From: Nemopilema nomurai
Lineage: Eukaryota > Cnidaria > Scyphozoa > Rhizostomeae > Rhizostomatidae
Direction: 5' to 3'
DNA length: 64,000 nucleotides
Assembly (NCBI GenBank): GCA_003864495.1
Contig: ML133373.1
Coordinates: forward strand, 1,630,008 to 1,694,007
The translations under genes and the position numbers were made by a program. Under the pieces are notes generated by a model that had not been told where the DNA came from, made no database searches, and saw only the letters and a program-made list of their open reading frames with translations. Below are positions 1 to 13,400 of this stretch, piece after piece. How positions within the stretch are numbered: the stretch's first letter is position 1; each line of letters begins with the position of its first letter.

Positions 1-1186
1 AGGAATATAACGAAAAATAAAAACTGATTGCGTTAGTCAACAAAGAGAATCAAATCCTACTTCAGCATATTGAAGACGTAGTGATCTACATATTAAAAAT
101 ATATCTATAAGCAGTTATTTGAGTGGTAGAACTTTAATAATGTAATTCCTCTTTGTTCTCGAATAATGAGGGCGTTGAAACAGTGGGTATGAAATTAAAT
201 AGGACATACGTAGCTTGAAATTAAGGTATCTAATAAGATAATCTTTAAAATATATGTATATTTTGATGCCATAATGCTTCTGATATGATAAGTACTTTCT
301 GAGAAACTTTTTGCGCTCTGTTTTGGTGAAAACGTTCGACTATGATGATTTTTTTTCTATTAAGCCTTGATTAGTTTTTAATCATGCTTCTGTATTTTAA
401 TCTCAAAAGTCTTTTCCTAAAACTTTTTACGTATGAAATTACTTAATAAGAAACTCAGTACTGATAGTCCATTGTTGTTAGAAGCTATTGACTAAAAGTG
501 AAAGGTGACTCTAGGTCAAAAATCTAAGGAAGAGATCAAAGAATTTGATTATTTCAGAGAAGGTCTAATAGAGGAAGCCTCTGTTACACGCTTCCTATCA
601 ATGTTAATGAAATAGCTAACAATCCATCGTACTGCCACCTCATTTGTCAAATGTCAAGTGTCGATGTAACAATCAAGTACCAAGTCATTCACTGATAATT
701 ATTGTAAGCTTTGCATTTGTATTGATCAAAATCCATAATTAGAACCGTTATATCTTTGCATTAGTAAAATCATTAAGCTTTTAGTGCAAAAAATTTGCAT
801 GAAATTATAAACCTATAGTATTGGAAAGTCTCCATTGTCTTAAAATAAGGGCAATCTTCTACAGTTTATCTTATTTTCCGATTCATCAGGGATTTTTTAT
901 GCTTGACTCTTCTGAGCATGATCGCCCCCCAAAAGTCTATTGTGCAAGCTACACCTCTCCATTTGGGCTGCAAAGTAGCCACTACTTTCTACAACCAAAG
1001 GACGCTGCACTAAATTTCTTCTATATCGCTTCTTAATTCAAATGTATTATCTTATGCATAGGTTATTGAATATTTGACGGAAACACACGAATTTCTATAA
1101 TGAGACCCATTCGCCATTTCCCGACAACCACAACAACATTTATAGGAACAGGGAGCATTTGATTTGATTCATGTGTTCAGGTGGAG
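1..1186. other. upstream region of JMJD6, no gene seen
   Basis: AT-rich sequence with no ORF that looks coding in composition or resembles a known protein. The last 100 bases before the JMJD6 start contain a GCCAT-type motif near 1110 (cgccatttcccg), the kind of YY1/initiator element often found at housekeeping promoters, so the JMJD6 transcription start is probably between about 1080 and 1180. No TATA box stands out. The tail of any upstream gene is not visible. Confidence 0.4.
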
Positions 1187-4100
1187 ATGAAGGACGGCCA
1201 AAATTCCCGGTCAGATTACGTAATTAGAGAAGCCAAAGAGCGTGCTCGACCAGGTAAGAGCGGGAGAAAAACGCCCTCCGTTGTAGAAAATATTTATCAA
1301 ATCTCTCATAGGTTTGATATTGCTGGAAATTTTTTTTGCTGACACCGGTGTTCTGATAGCGCTATAGCCATGACCTGAAACGAGGGTTTTCTTCATAAGT
1401 TTTTTATGTGAGTAAAAACATCGCAAAGGCTTTGCTGCATCGTGGGGTATAACAAAATTATGATTTAGAAGCATTGGTGTACAAAGTAGATTTAGCCATC
1501 GGCTCCGACGCAGGTTGGAAAGTGGAGGGGCCAAGGGAGATTTAAACAATCATAACAAAGATGTTTGAAAAAGCTCTATTGTTTTACAAAAAAGTAAGGG
1601 GGCCATGCCCCGACCCCCGCCCCCCCCTCTTCGTCGGAGGCCCTGTTAGCTGAGACTTGACCCACAGGTGTCAGGGTAAATAAATATCAAATCAATCCGT
1701 CGAGTCATGATGAGTAAAAAGATTAGAAAAGCAGTTTAGCTGACCAAAAACACTCGTGAATATGGTTCAAAAATGGCTGTCTAACCATTGTTCTCATTAT
1801 GTTCAAATATCATTCTCAGACATCAATTATTGGGCTCAAATTGTACAGATTTATTTCAACTGACGAGCAAGAATTTTCACCTATTTGCTCGTGAGAGTAA
1901 ATGAAGCTCAGTTTTGCTGAACATTTAGCTTTCTTATAAGAGCGGTACTTATTTTTTTTAACTTATAAGTCAAGATTTTTTATCATTAATTCAACATGAG
2001 TTGCCTACTTTTTTATCAACTAAGTCAGACTAACTCTGTGCAGTTCCAACAACCTTTTTCAAATCAAGCTGGTATACGGCTGGTATATGCTATGCACTGT
2101 CATAGCAATACTTTTGTCATCTTGTAGAAATTTGTGAACTTGTGGAGAAAGATGTTAAGGTGCCACATTTATGTCAGATTGCTAAAATTACTTTTGCTAT
2201 ATTAATAGTTTTATCGGTCACATAGCTTGAGAGCTTTGCTATAGTCCTGAAAACAGGGGCGTTTATTCCAACTGCACCAACGAGTCCTTTCATCTTATTT
2301 TGCTGTTGGCCCTAAACATGTTCATTCATCTACATGCCATTTTTAGTAAACATAGTTTGTTAATAATGTCTATGAGTCACTTTTAGTTGATCTTTTTTCA
2401 AACTTCACTGCATCACCACCATATGGCTTATGGAATTTTTGTGCTTGATATAAATATTATTATTGTCTTTAGAACTCAAGGGTGACTATGGATGGACAAA
2501 ACATAACTTCTTCAATGACTGTGATATGTCATTAGAGGACATTATCAAAAAAGATACTGTACCAAGAGTTGATGTGAGGCAGATATCTCAGGATGAATTT
2601 GTGGAGAGGTTTGATGTCCCGAAAGTCCCAGTTGTTTTAACACATGTCCAAGACCATTGGCTGGCAAGGAAGAAATGGACAAAGGATGTAGGTGCTATCA
2701 TAATTCATCTATTCTTGGAGGCAGGGCTAGGGTGCTTGGGGTGTCACAAACCCTTGAATTATTTTTTCTTCAATTTTTGGTGGTACTAAAGCCCCAAAAA
2801 ATTTATTCTCCCAAAATGATTATCATCGAGAGTGCAGAAAAATAACCGACCTGAGTGGGACTCATACTCACAACCCTTGACTTTGTATGTCAAATGCTCT
2901 ACCGCTGAGCTATCGGGTCATGCTTTCAAGCCAGCACTCAAGCCCAAGCCATTTATCTGCACTGCCCTGATAATGTTCAAATGACTATGATAATGTTAAA
3001 TTTTTTCAATTGTGAGACTCTGGTTAGATCATCACAACCTGGCATATTTATGTTTTACTTTGCCTTTTCACAGAAGCGGAGAAGAGTTTTATGGTACAAA
3101 ACTTCACAATAGCATGAAAAGAGCTGAACTAGTTTTTGCTTACCTAAAGTACTTTTTTGTCCAACACTCCTCAGAGTATGCAAGCATCAGAAAATAACCA
3201 AAAGCTGACAGAATAAATAGCCAGTTGCAGCAGAATAAATAGAAATGTTGACAGAATAAATAAACAAGGTTTTCAAAGATGAATTTGGTTTGCACACAGA
3301 TGAGATTTTCAATACTTGCTAAGCACTTGACTTCCTTAATGTTTATTAGTATAAGTGGAGCACCTGTACACCTGTGGGATGCCTCAAATGCTACATCTAA
3401 ATGCCTACAGATATGTAAAAATGCAAATGACCACGGAACAAGAAGTGTCTATAGACATCCTGTAGTGATGTAAACAGAGTTCAGCAACTCTTTTGTTCAG
3501 CAACTTTCAATGATGATATCTTGGTGGAAAAGTTTTCTGATCACTGACTTACATTGGCTGCAGCTATGGAAGGGCACTATTTTACTGTTTATAGACAATG
3601 AAATTGCCTGGCATTCGTACCTATATTTTTCATTCATACTCAGACATTTCAATTATGTGATAACCACATGTCCCAGAACTCTTTTTGTCCCATAACCTAT
3701 GTTTAGCATCATTCTATGAAAGCCCTCTTTGTTATTTTTCTAGCTCAACACCACTGCTTGAAGTTGCTAACCTTTTTCTCTAAAAGCAAATTCTCTAAAG
3801 TTACATTCAGCCATAGATTCTTTGAGTTCTAGATTGACAGTGGCATATATATCCTATGTGTATTAGCGCTGTTATAAGGAAGTAACAAAATTAGGCATGA
3901 GGAATAAAAGGTTTCTTCAAACAGTGAAAGAATATAGTGCCCTTAGTACGCTTCTTAAAATGCGAGAAATGCAATACAGAATTCTGATGAAATTGCATAA
4001 CATGCTATGGAAAGTAGAGATGGAATATTTTGAATAGAATGCTGTATAAATTTTTATTCAATTTGAAAGTTTACGGCAAAATTCAAACTTTGCAATAGAA

Positions 4101-7100
4101 TTCAAAATCTAAATTTAATTGTTTGCGGGACTTAAAATTAATTTTTATTAGCATTAGCATGATTTTTTAGCATTTAGTTTTCTTCTTAAGAGAGTTTACC
4201 TTTTAACCTTTCAGAGACTTGGGAAAAAGTATAGAAACCAAAAATTCAAAGTAGGGGAAGATAACGATGGGTATTCAGTGAAAATGAAGATGAAATACTA
4301 TTTGGATTATTCCCGGACACAAAAGGATGATAGTCCACTCTACATATTTGATGGGTCCTTTGGGGAGGTATGTAAATTTAAAAAAATCAACTTCAATTTA
4401 TTTGCCTTAAATGTATAAGTTGCATTCTTGGGTTGAGTTTTGTATTGCAAAACTTAGCAGAAGACATATTTGTAGCTGGAAAATTGTAATCTTCTGATTT
4501 CACAGACATTCAGATTTGTGACAAGATTGACTCAGTGTTGAAGTTGGATGTATGTGTCACATATTACTATCACATTTAATAAATGCAAGACAAATTGAGC
4601 TAGGGAAAAGTGTGAATGTGTACACAAATAACAGTGACACAAGAGAGATATCACAGAACGGAACACAATCGCAACGCAAACGCAAGCAAAGCAGAGACGC
4701 AATCGGATTCCCCGTGAAAACTAACCAGACAAATTTGGAAGGAAGAAATTTGGAAGTTTTAAGTCGATTTAAACTGAGCTTAAGGTAAATTATGACAAGG
4801 ATTCTTTATCTTTGTAGCATCCGAAGAAGAAGAAGATTCTTGAAGATTATGAAGTTCCAAGATTTTTTGTAGATGACTTGTTTAGGTACGCTGGTGAAAA
4901 GAGACGACCTCCATATAGGTAATTATCAATACTTGAATATTGTTGTCTAGTATGCAGCTTGCTTTACCACTCGTATGGTCATAACTTTCTAAAGGTTTGG
5001 GTACTTTGTATATATAACTAAGAAAATTATCTGTGGTAATATGTGACTATTAATCCAGGAGAAGCGTTAATTAAAACAATATTTTTCATATTTTATTTTC
5101 GCATTTATTTTAATAATTGAATCAACTAAGGAACCTGTCTCTTTTTGAACTTTCAGTTCTTCTTGATTCTCACAAACAGACATGAGATCTCATTGGCTAA
5201 ATAAACAGTGTCGCGTGGAAAGCATTAAATTTATCCTGTCGTAATTTTCTCGTGAGTTCCTGGTATCACAGTATACAGTGTTTTGTTAATATCATACTAA
5301 AAGGCCATGTTATTTTTATCAGATGGTTCGTAATGGGCCCGGGTCGATCAGGGACCGGAATCCATATTGACCCATTAGGGACAAGTGCTTGGAACGCCCT
5401 TGTCTCTGGCCACAAGAGGTGGGCGCTGCTTCCTTCACATACACAGGGAAATGGTCAAAGTCAAGCGCAGCGAAGGAGGGACCAATCTGACGAAGCTGTC
5501 ATATGGTTCCAAACAATTTACCCCAAAACGCAGCTACCCTCATGGCCCGCAGACTGTAAACCTGTAAGTTCCATGATGCGGATCTTTGAGACGCAGTTCT
5601 ATGCTCATGTGTACTTGAGATTTGTCCTTGACATGACCATGACCTTGACATGACCTTTTGAGTAGCTGTTATTTTAGGTATATGAATTAGAAAGCCAAGT
5701 TTGAATAAAAACTTATATCGATAATGATAATAACAATGTAATAATGATAGTGATAATAACAATAATAATGTTAATGAAAGTGAAAATAATAGTCACATAT
5801 TTCCGAATTTGCACAATGAAGTGCTTACGGCTTGTTGAACCTTGGACCCGGCGTATCCCTCTCGCGTTTTATTGCAGCTGGAAATATTGCAGAAACCCGG
5901 CGAAACAGTGTTCGTACCCGGTGGCTGGTGGCACGTTGTTATGAACATGGACAACACCTGCGCAGTGACGCAGAATTTCTGCTCAGTAACCAGTTTCCCT
6001 GTTGTGTGGCATAAAACAGTCAGGTATGAGCCCCCTGTACTTGCATCTTAAAATGTCATTACCTTATTCTCAGCAAGTTATTCAGTTATAGCTGTATTTG
6101 TCCCAAGGCAAAGGTTTGTCCCATGTTCGTTAGCGTTAGAAATGGTGCTGTTAAAAGAGTATCGTTCTGAGTCACATCTTTTTGTGCCAGTGTAGCAACT
6201 CTCTTTCCGAACCACTTTTACTTCCTAAATTTTTGTCCACTGAATGCTGAACTATAGCTTAATAAACTGAAACTCGTTTATGCTTACGGATTGCATACGG
6301 TCGCTGGCTTTATTGTTAAGCACTTTAGCCACATGATTGGCACGTATTGTATGCAAGCATTGCAAGACTATTGCAGTTCATACCACTGCAGGTGTCTAAG
6401 ATATATTATTGTTTTTTTGACTCAAAGTATTTTCGTTTCAGAGGAAGACCAAAATTGTCGAAAAAATGGTACAAAGTACTGAAGGTGTGCCTTTTTTGGT
6501 CGTCTCCAACATTTAGTTTTCTCCATGCATTCATTTTTAACATTACAGTAACAAAATGAGACATGTTGACCACTGTGAACGATGAAGCTGCACCAATGAA
6601 TCGAAGAGAAGTGCAGTTGCCTATGGTCACGATATAATGGCTTAGGGTGGTCAATTAGTGATACAATTGATACCCTGGAACATATTTCTGAAATGTTGCT
6701 GTAAATGCTCTTAGCACATCGTATTTTCACGGAAAAGGGTTGTCCTAAACTTTCGTGGAAAATTTTCTTGCTCAAAGTCCTACTCACGCAAGCGAGGAAA
6801 CTTTACCTGATTTTATCCTGGACAGAAAGAGGACAAACATGATGTCACTTTTTTTGCAAGCTAGCCACTAAATAATGCGTTTGACCTTTGCTTTCGTTTC
6901 CAAGGCAATCTTTGCCAGTATTTTATTTCAGAAAACACTCTTGAAGCACCTAAAAATATAGAAATTCGTGTCCGAAATGTTCAATGAGAGATGATATAAA
7001 TGTGCGATTTTTAAATGTTTTCTTGCTCCAAGTGCAATGCACGCAAGCAAGAAGCATCTTTGCAATTAAAATTTACCTGATTTTAACCCAGTAACTTTTT

Positions 7101-9110
7101 CCGCATAGGCTTGCAGCATTGTTTGGTATTTCATCTAAGGCAACTGAATTTCAATCCTCATTTCAATATTTCACACCCACATTTAGATATTTCAAAATTA
7201 TCAGATCAGATACCTTTTTTGCAGGAAGAGAGGAAACACATTTTAGTGGCTTGGGCTTTTAGTGTGAGCCTTATTTTAGGCCAGAAGATCTGATTGGACA
7301 TGTTTTCTTCCAGAAACATCGACCAGAAATCGCCAAAGTGGCAGACTCGGTGAACGTAAAGGAAGACACGGGCGTGGCATCTGATTCGAGCTCCTCGTGC
7401 TCAAGCAGCTCCTCCTCATCGTCATCTTCTGACGACAGCTCAGGGACAGAGAGCGAATCGGATTCCGACAGCGAAGAAGAACGACACAGAGATAAGCACG
7501 GCAATCGAGCTAAGAGGTGGGTATGATGTTGCCAGGCAACAATCCCCAGCTTTATCATGTCGCAAGATAGTTGTGCATAGTACACGCAACATTTATCATT
7601 GACATTGATATCAATTTGAGTTGTTTTCCACTCAGCCCACTTGCCTCGTTTTGGATCCTCTCATTTCCAAACGAGTCTTGTGTATTGGGCCTACCTGGTA
7701 TTTCTGCAATTAACAGTTTCAGAGGCGGTTATGGCTTTTTTGTTTGAAGCATTCTTTGTCTCTTACAGGCTAATGCATTGAGATGTTCGAAATTAGGGAA
7801 ACACGGGGGTAACGAGGGTGGTTCAAGATAATTTCCTTTTTTAACAGCCTGTTAAAAGCACTAGCTACCGAAGCTTCTCAAATTTTAGAGCGTTTCTGCT
7901 AAAAGGGTTTGTTACCCTTTGAATGAACAAACTCAGAGCGTGCTATTAGCACACAGTGTTCTACTGATACAAAGAACTATCAAGTTAGCTCTGTGACGTA
8001 ATCAAATGCTCAATTGTGCTCAAACTCTGTTTAAGCTGTCATTGATAAGCGAGAAAAGTGTACAGATGAATGCCTAACTTTCAAAAGTTTCTCCATAAAT
8101 GGCATAAGCAGTTAAAAAGTTTTTAGTTGCCATGCAATGATGGTTTATTGCTTACGTGTTGAACCAAAAACAAGAAAGTCCGCAGTTTGGTCTGGCCTGT
8201 TTTAAATGTAAATATTGACGTAATTACTTGCAGTTAATGCTACTGAAATCTTTCTTTCGCAATCTTTCAAAGCAGACTTGTTATGTTGTTTCTATTTTGA
8301 GTTATCTTTAATATTAAAGAAGTCATCCATCACAAACACATCACAATGAATAACAGTGACTGTTCCAGGAAGCTCGTCAAATCCGCTTTTATTAGCGTAC
8401 CCTGTTAAAACTGCACATTGACTTGTTTGAAGTTTAATTAGCGTGACTCAATCCCGTTGCTAGAAAACGCCTATCACCACCTGTTTCTAATTGAGACGAC
8501 ATATTCGATTGAGTTGCGGTTCAACAGTGACGCCCATCTTGAATAATGTTTAATGGGCATGGTGGCTTTTGATTGAAGGCCTAACTTCAAGGCTGATTTG
8601 ATTGTATGATCAAACTGAATCAAATGAGAGACAGTTCTCCGGATTTTCAAAGCTATTAAAAGTACCTGCTGCGGGCTATCAAGGACCCAGAATGCACCTC
8701 CTACCTGGGCGGACAGGCTTCTCACTGTGGAGTGCAGAGAAATTTACTGGATACGCCCTAGGCCATATTCTTTAAAATCTTCACGATTTGTCGAAATCCC
8801 AACAAGACAAACTTTTTCGAATACAAGACACTTTAATCAGACTTCTTATTTTTGAAATGTTGCTTGTGTTGGTTTGGAAGGGATGGGAAATAAAAAAATA
8901 TCGTAAATATTTTGGTAGAAGATATTTTTTTGAAAAGCTTAGATTCTTGCCACGCTATTTTCTAGTTGCTATGTTCTATTCCATCGTAAATTCTACTTTC
9001 CACCTTGACAAGTTAGTTCTTACTTGCTCCACAGATGAACAATCTTGTCATCTTTCAAGGTACTAAATTTTTGTTTCCTCTTTTGCAGGCGAAAGATCGA
9101 TGAAGACTGA
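1187..9110 (+). CDS. JMJD6: JMJD6: bifunctional arginine demethylase / lysyl-hydroxylase, 9 coding exons
   Basis: Nuclear Fe(II)/2-oxoglutarate oxygenase of the JmjC family. Known roles in the family are lysyl 5-hydroxylation of splicing factors such as U2AF65 and, debated, histone arginine demethylation. Exons: 1187-1253, 2473-2687, 4215-4367, 4818-4918, 5323-5563, 5878-6023, 6442-6484, 7314-7516, 9089-9110. All junctions are GT-AG and the phases fit, giving 396 residues against about 403 in human. The metal ligands are visible: H193 and D195 in the [15 protein letters not shown] block and H278 in GGWWHVV. The double-stranded beta-helix core runs through exons 4-7. Exon 8 encodes a poly-serine run (about 347-361, interrupted by one Cys) followed by an Asp/Glu/Ser tail, as in vertebrate JMJD6. 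A KRRK nuclear-localisation motif spans the last junction, and the last exon has only 22 coding bases. The start is chosen because the 22-residue first exon aligns with the human N-terminus (IREAK). Exon 5 contains a switched-frame stretch (see findings). Confidence 0.95.
2714..2919 (-). repeat. tRNA-Cys-derived SINE-like element
   Basis: Read on the minus strand, 2919-2848 folds as a 72-nt tRNA-like cloverleaf. It has a near-complete acceptor stem (GACCCGA with TCAGGTC), an A-box and D arm nearly identical to eukaryotic tRNA-Cys (TAGCTCAGCGGTAGAGC, ATTTGAC), and a perfect anticodon stem. The loop holds ACA where tRNA-Cys has GCA, and the T arm has a mismatch and no TTCGA. It is therefore not a working tRNA. 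It continues on the minus strand into about 130 bases of non-tRNA body ending in a CT/GC-rich stretch near 2714, as expected of a SINE head plus body. It lies in JMJD6 intron 2, with its far end about 27 bases past the exon 2 donor. No second copy was noticed in this window. Confidence 0.6.
5721..5791. repeat. degenerate ATA/ATG trinucleotide repeat
   Basis: Imperfect run of ataatgata/aataac units in JMJD6 intron 5. Simple sequence; no function inferred. Confidence 0.7.
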
Positions 9111-9116
9111 GCAGTC

Positions 9117-9122
9117 AATAAA
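9117..9122 (+). promoter_or_regulatory. AATAAA polyadenylation signal of JMJD6
   Basis: A canonical AATAAA hexamer begins 7 bases after the JMJD6 stop codon (9108-9110). If used, it would give a 3' UTR of only about 20-40 bases. No other gene end lies nearby. A later signal could be preferred; transcript ends would decide. Confidence 0.5.
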
Positions 9123-10404
9123 CAAGTGTATTCTGTTATTGCGTTTCACACCGATGACGTCATAGTATTAGTTGGACGGTGGTTGTTAGCGGACCAAAGG
9201 CATTCTTCGATTTATGTTATGGTGTAAAAACTTACTCCAGATTTTTGTACGTAAGAATTGGTGTTTATATCAACGTTAAACTAGAAACTATGTTTTTGTA
9301 GCTTTGCGGTTATTTATATTAAGCTTGTTTGTCCTTTTGCCTGACAAAAGCGTGTCTTTTTGCTGACTTACCTTGTAAATGTGGTGTTTGGTGTTCATTT
9401 TTGTGAAGTATTCTGTATAAATTTCGGTGATGGAAAATTCGACTCATTTTCGTCCAAATCAGATGTTCATCCAAAGACATGGAGAAACTCATTCCTTGAA
9501 TCAAGTATGATTTAAATCAGCAGCGGGGTAGGTTATAAATCGAAAATGCATTAAATTAGCAGATAATTTATCCCTCCGTTTTGGTTTCTGCAAAGAGGCA
9601 CACGACTCTTGGTGTTCTTTCGTAAAGATTTTGGCGATGTCATTAGAAAAATGATTTACCTGTAAAATATCAGGTTACTTCTTTCTGTTACAGTTCTAGA
9701 TAAAAATTGACTGTAACGTAGCTGTAAAGCGAAAAAATACCAAATGTTTCTCCTACAATGATTAATTAGCTCCAGGTCTTGTGGTATTGACCTTTTACTT
9801 CTTTTTTATCCTTAAGATTAAGTGAAAACTTATCAAGTGTTTCCCTGCAAATCACCATTTCGAATGCCAGTTTCCAATCAGTTTTGGGTCGTTTAATGCA
9901 GCCTCGTTTCGATATCTGAGGAATTACAAATTTGCATTTTTGAAAAATAAATGAGCGGGTCTCGCTTTGCTGGAGACTGCAGCTCATAGGATACTTTTTC
10001 ATGGACAGAAATCTCAATCTTTCTGGAAAAAAAGAGAGGAATCAATGTAACAGATGAAGAATATTACTTGTAGCTTTTTGTTTTGTGCGGAGAGATTTTG
10101 GGCGTCAAGAGGATTCCCAGAGTGGGCTAGGCCATTCAGCCGGCTGGCAGGAAAAGGTTGAGTGCATTTGCTTTTTTTCGCAGAAAGAAAAGCCTGGATT
10201 CAAGTTTAATCTTGTAAAAAGTAACGATCGTACAGTTTTTCAGCAATGTCGGGAAGTAGGAATAGATGCGAGCAATGCAAGATTGCTGTTTTAAGAGGCT
10301 GATGTTTCGATAACAGATTGTTGGAGATTGAAGAAGAGTTAGAAGAGTTTCAAGAAATCCTACTCCAAGGATACTATTGATACCTTCAAAAGAAGATATC
10401 GAAG
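9123..10404. other. JMJD6-KIF21 spacer including KIF21 5' UTR/promoter
   Basis: About 1.3 kb of AT-rich sequence between two genes on the same strand. Nothing coding-like is seen. The KIF21 promoter and 5' UTR must lie here or be spliced in from here. The purine-rich 100 bases before the KIF21 ATG are a plausible 5' UTR. No TATA box or clear CpG-rich core is visible. Confidence 0.4.
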
Positions 10405-13400
10405 ATGACGCTTATAACGGACAAGGACGATTCTTCCGTGCGAGTTGCGCTGAGGTACGTAAAATTCTGGTTGTAATGCAGAATGTTTTTGTCTCAACGG
10501 GCTGCCAAAGTTGAGCCATGTAGAAAAAGCAGACGGGTGAATCGCATATTTATAACTTTCATTGTTTGAAACATAATGGTGTTTTAAGGTAATTTGGTCA
10601 AATTTAGTGACCCAGGAAAAGTTGGGTAGCGACGCAAATTACGCTTCTTGTTTCGTAGATTATGCGTCATAATCTTTTTTAGAAGGGGACAGTTAGTCAA
10701 TAGATGACATTCGGTTTAATGCCAGGTTTTCCTCATTTAGTTTCACATTTTTAGTTCTTGTACCTTATTTGCAAAAATGCGAATAAATAAATCAACCAAC
10801 CTGTCTGCTAATACAATTCATAGTCATGCTCAATTAGCCAAATCAATATTATCCCTCAGAAAAAAACTGTTCCCACAGTTACAACCTCATGCTTCAATGA
10901 ATGTATTTGTGGCCTCTTTTCTTGGACACAAAAGAGACTTCTATGCTGCATAAGAGGACAATGGAATTTACTCTTGATATTTACCTAGCAACTCTTTTTG
11001 AGCAAGAGGTCTTTGTCAAGAGATGGATGAAAAGATTATTTCATTTGTGCTATCATGTGAAAACTGCATACATTGCACGAGTGCTTAGTGAATTAGCTCA
11101 TGATGTTTTACAATCTCTAGAACCATATCTCTTCAATTCAGATAAATTTCTGATAGCATACATTCTTTTACCTTGCGCATCAGGCCCAATAAACAGATGC
11201 TTTTCATCTGATTCTCCAAATTCATTTGTTTGTAGAATTTTAAATGCTGATGCTTTTTATCAATGAGTTATCTGAAAATTTGTGAATCAGCTATGAGGCC
11301 TAAGTTGATTTTTTTGTATCTACAAATTCTCATAAGCTATCCCATCTTTTTGGGAAATTTTGAACAGCAACTTTGCAAAAGCCTGTAATTTACCAAAGCA
11401 GTTGGAGCATATTTTGTGATGTCATGTAAAAAGTGGTAAACTAGAAGCTTCAATGTTTTATGGAAAATATTGGTTACATTTAGAAGCAAGTTTTTGGTTT
11501 TGTAGGGAATGTATTGTAAAGATCTATATAACTGCCATGCCTAGGCTGATAATCCCCATGAATATGAATAGACCAAAAGGACTGTAAAATCTGATCTTCT
11601 TGTGAAACAAAAAGGGTATTCATTAAAGGATGTTTAACACATTATTACATGATTGAAAAACCACCTTTGAAGAAAGTTGTACCAAAGCTATGAAAATTTT
11701 ACATTTTTTTTAAATTTAGTCAAGTTCAATCCATAAAAAAATACACACACTCCCCATGACCACTACATATTGATTTGATGGCGTTCTTTGATCATGGTGA
11801 TTGGGAAAAAATACTTTTCAAGTGGCAAACAACAGTATTAATATCCATCAATTTGCAGTAATGGTGAATTGAATACAATCTGCCAAAAGATGGCTTTTAC
11901 AAAGAAAAGAATTTTGCAATCTGATAAGATCTCTTTTGATCTAAGAAGAGTATTTTCCAGGCACATGACATCTAAGCCAGGTTTAGTTTTGAAATATGAT
12001 CAAACACATCTGAGATTTATTAGGATTTTCTCAAACGTTGCATGTCACAGTCTGCCTGGGCTGGTGTCTCCGTGTTCAGAGAGTAGCGATTTTTTGAAGA
12101 TTGGGTGGTTTTCCAAGTCTCTAGGCCATCTGGGAATACCTTTTTGAATTGAAATGACACATGGCTCATACAAAAGAGATTGGTATATAAGAATACAAAA
12201 AGGGTATTCCTGGAGATAGGTTCTAGAAAAATTTGTCAACTTTTGTAGCTTACACTGCTCACTTTTAAAAGAAGCTACTCTGGTAAACTTCGGATAGACT
12301 TACAGACTCTTTAATTCATTTAAGTGAGTCATGAGGGATTAACCACCATGACTCATTTTTGATGTCAATCAGTATTAGGGCAAGGCTTGGCAGCTTTTGC
12401 AATACAAGGTTATTTTAAGTTTTGTGAAAATTTTGGAATAGAACTGTCTCCTAAATAAGGCTGGAGCACCCTTCTATTTATTGCTCTCTTGTAACAACGC
12501 AGCTGAGTTAATGAAATTGCACTAATGATAAATATTAGAGGTGAAAGCAATCTTATGATCATTGAAATTTTTCATCTTAAATCAATTAATCAATCAATAA
12601 GTCGAATCAATCAAATACTTTATGAATTTGTCAAAAATATTTAGTTTATTTGTGCTAATATGTGTTAATTGTTTCTTTGTGCTGTTTTAGAGTTTTGGAA
12701 ACCAAAAGATTACTATGAAGCTTTATGATACTATAGAAGTTTTTGTGCTTAAGAAATTGAATTTCCCCATCTTTTCTTCCAACACAGGGTCAGACCCCAA
12801 AGTGCTTCCGAGAAGATTGACATGTGTCGCATATGCACGACTGTTCTGGACGACAGTCCTCAGATTGTTCTCGGCAAGGATAAGGCATTCACATATGACT
12901 ACGTGTTTGACACAACCTCACACCAGGAAGAAATTTTCTCAGATGTTGCACGTCAACTCATAGAAGGGTACGCAATTCAATGCATTATGTTAAATAAGTG
13001 ACTTTAGAAACTCAGGGCAGTTATGGAATCTGTCGAGCTCTGAATTTTTCTATAAGGTGCGACTAAAACCTTTATTGCTATCTGCACATTAAGGGCTGTC
13101 TATGTGATGTTGGCTTTTGTCTACCCAGTTGTCAAAATTATTATTAAGTATGTCTTGAAAATTTCAGAGGTGCGTTTTACACAGACTGTGATTTCGAGTT
13201 TGAATAGAAAATTAGACCGATTTAGCGGAAGTCCCTTATAACCAAGGTTGATTGTGAATTTCAATTGCTGTTATCGCTTCCATTTAGTCCCAGCGCGTTT
13301 TATTGACTGAAACGTCATCATTGCTATTGCAAGAAAATCAAATTCGAAAGAAAATAGCTTCGAATGGAAATGTTTTATGAAAATGAGACAGAGCTAATGA

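Noticed and set aside
2848..2919. functional tRNA-Cys gene
   Set aside because: The anticodon position reads ACA, the T arm lacks the TTCGA core and has a mismatched stem, so it is a tRNA-derived repeat.
7271..7585. 104-codon minus-strand ORF opposite JMJD6 exon 8
   Set aside because: Antisense shadow of the poly-serine and acidic coding stretch; no support of its own.
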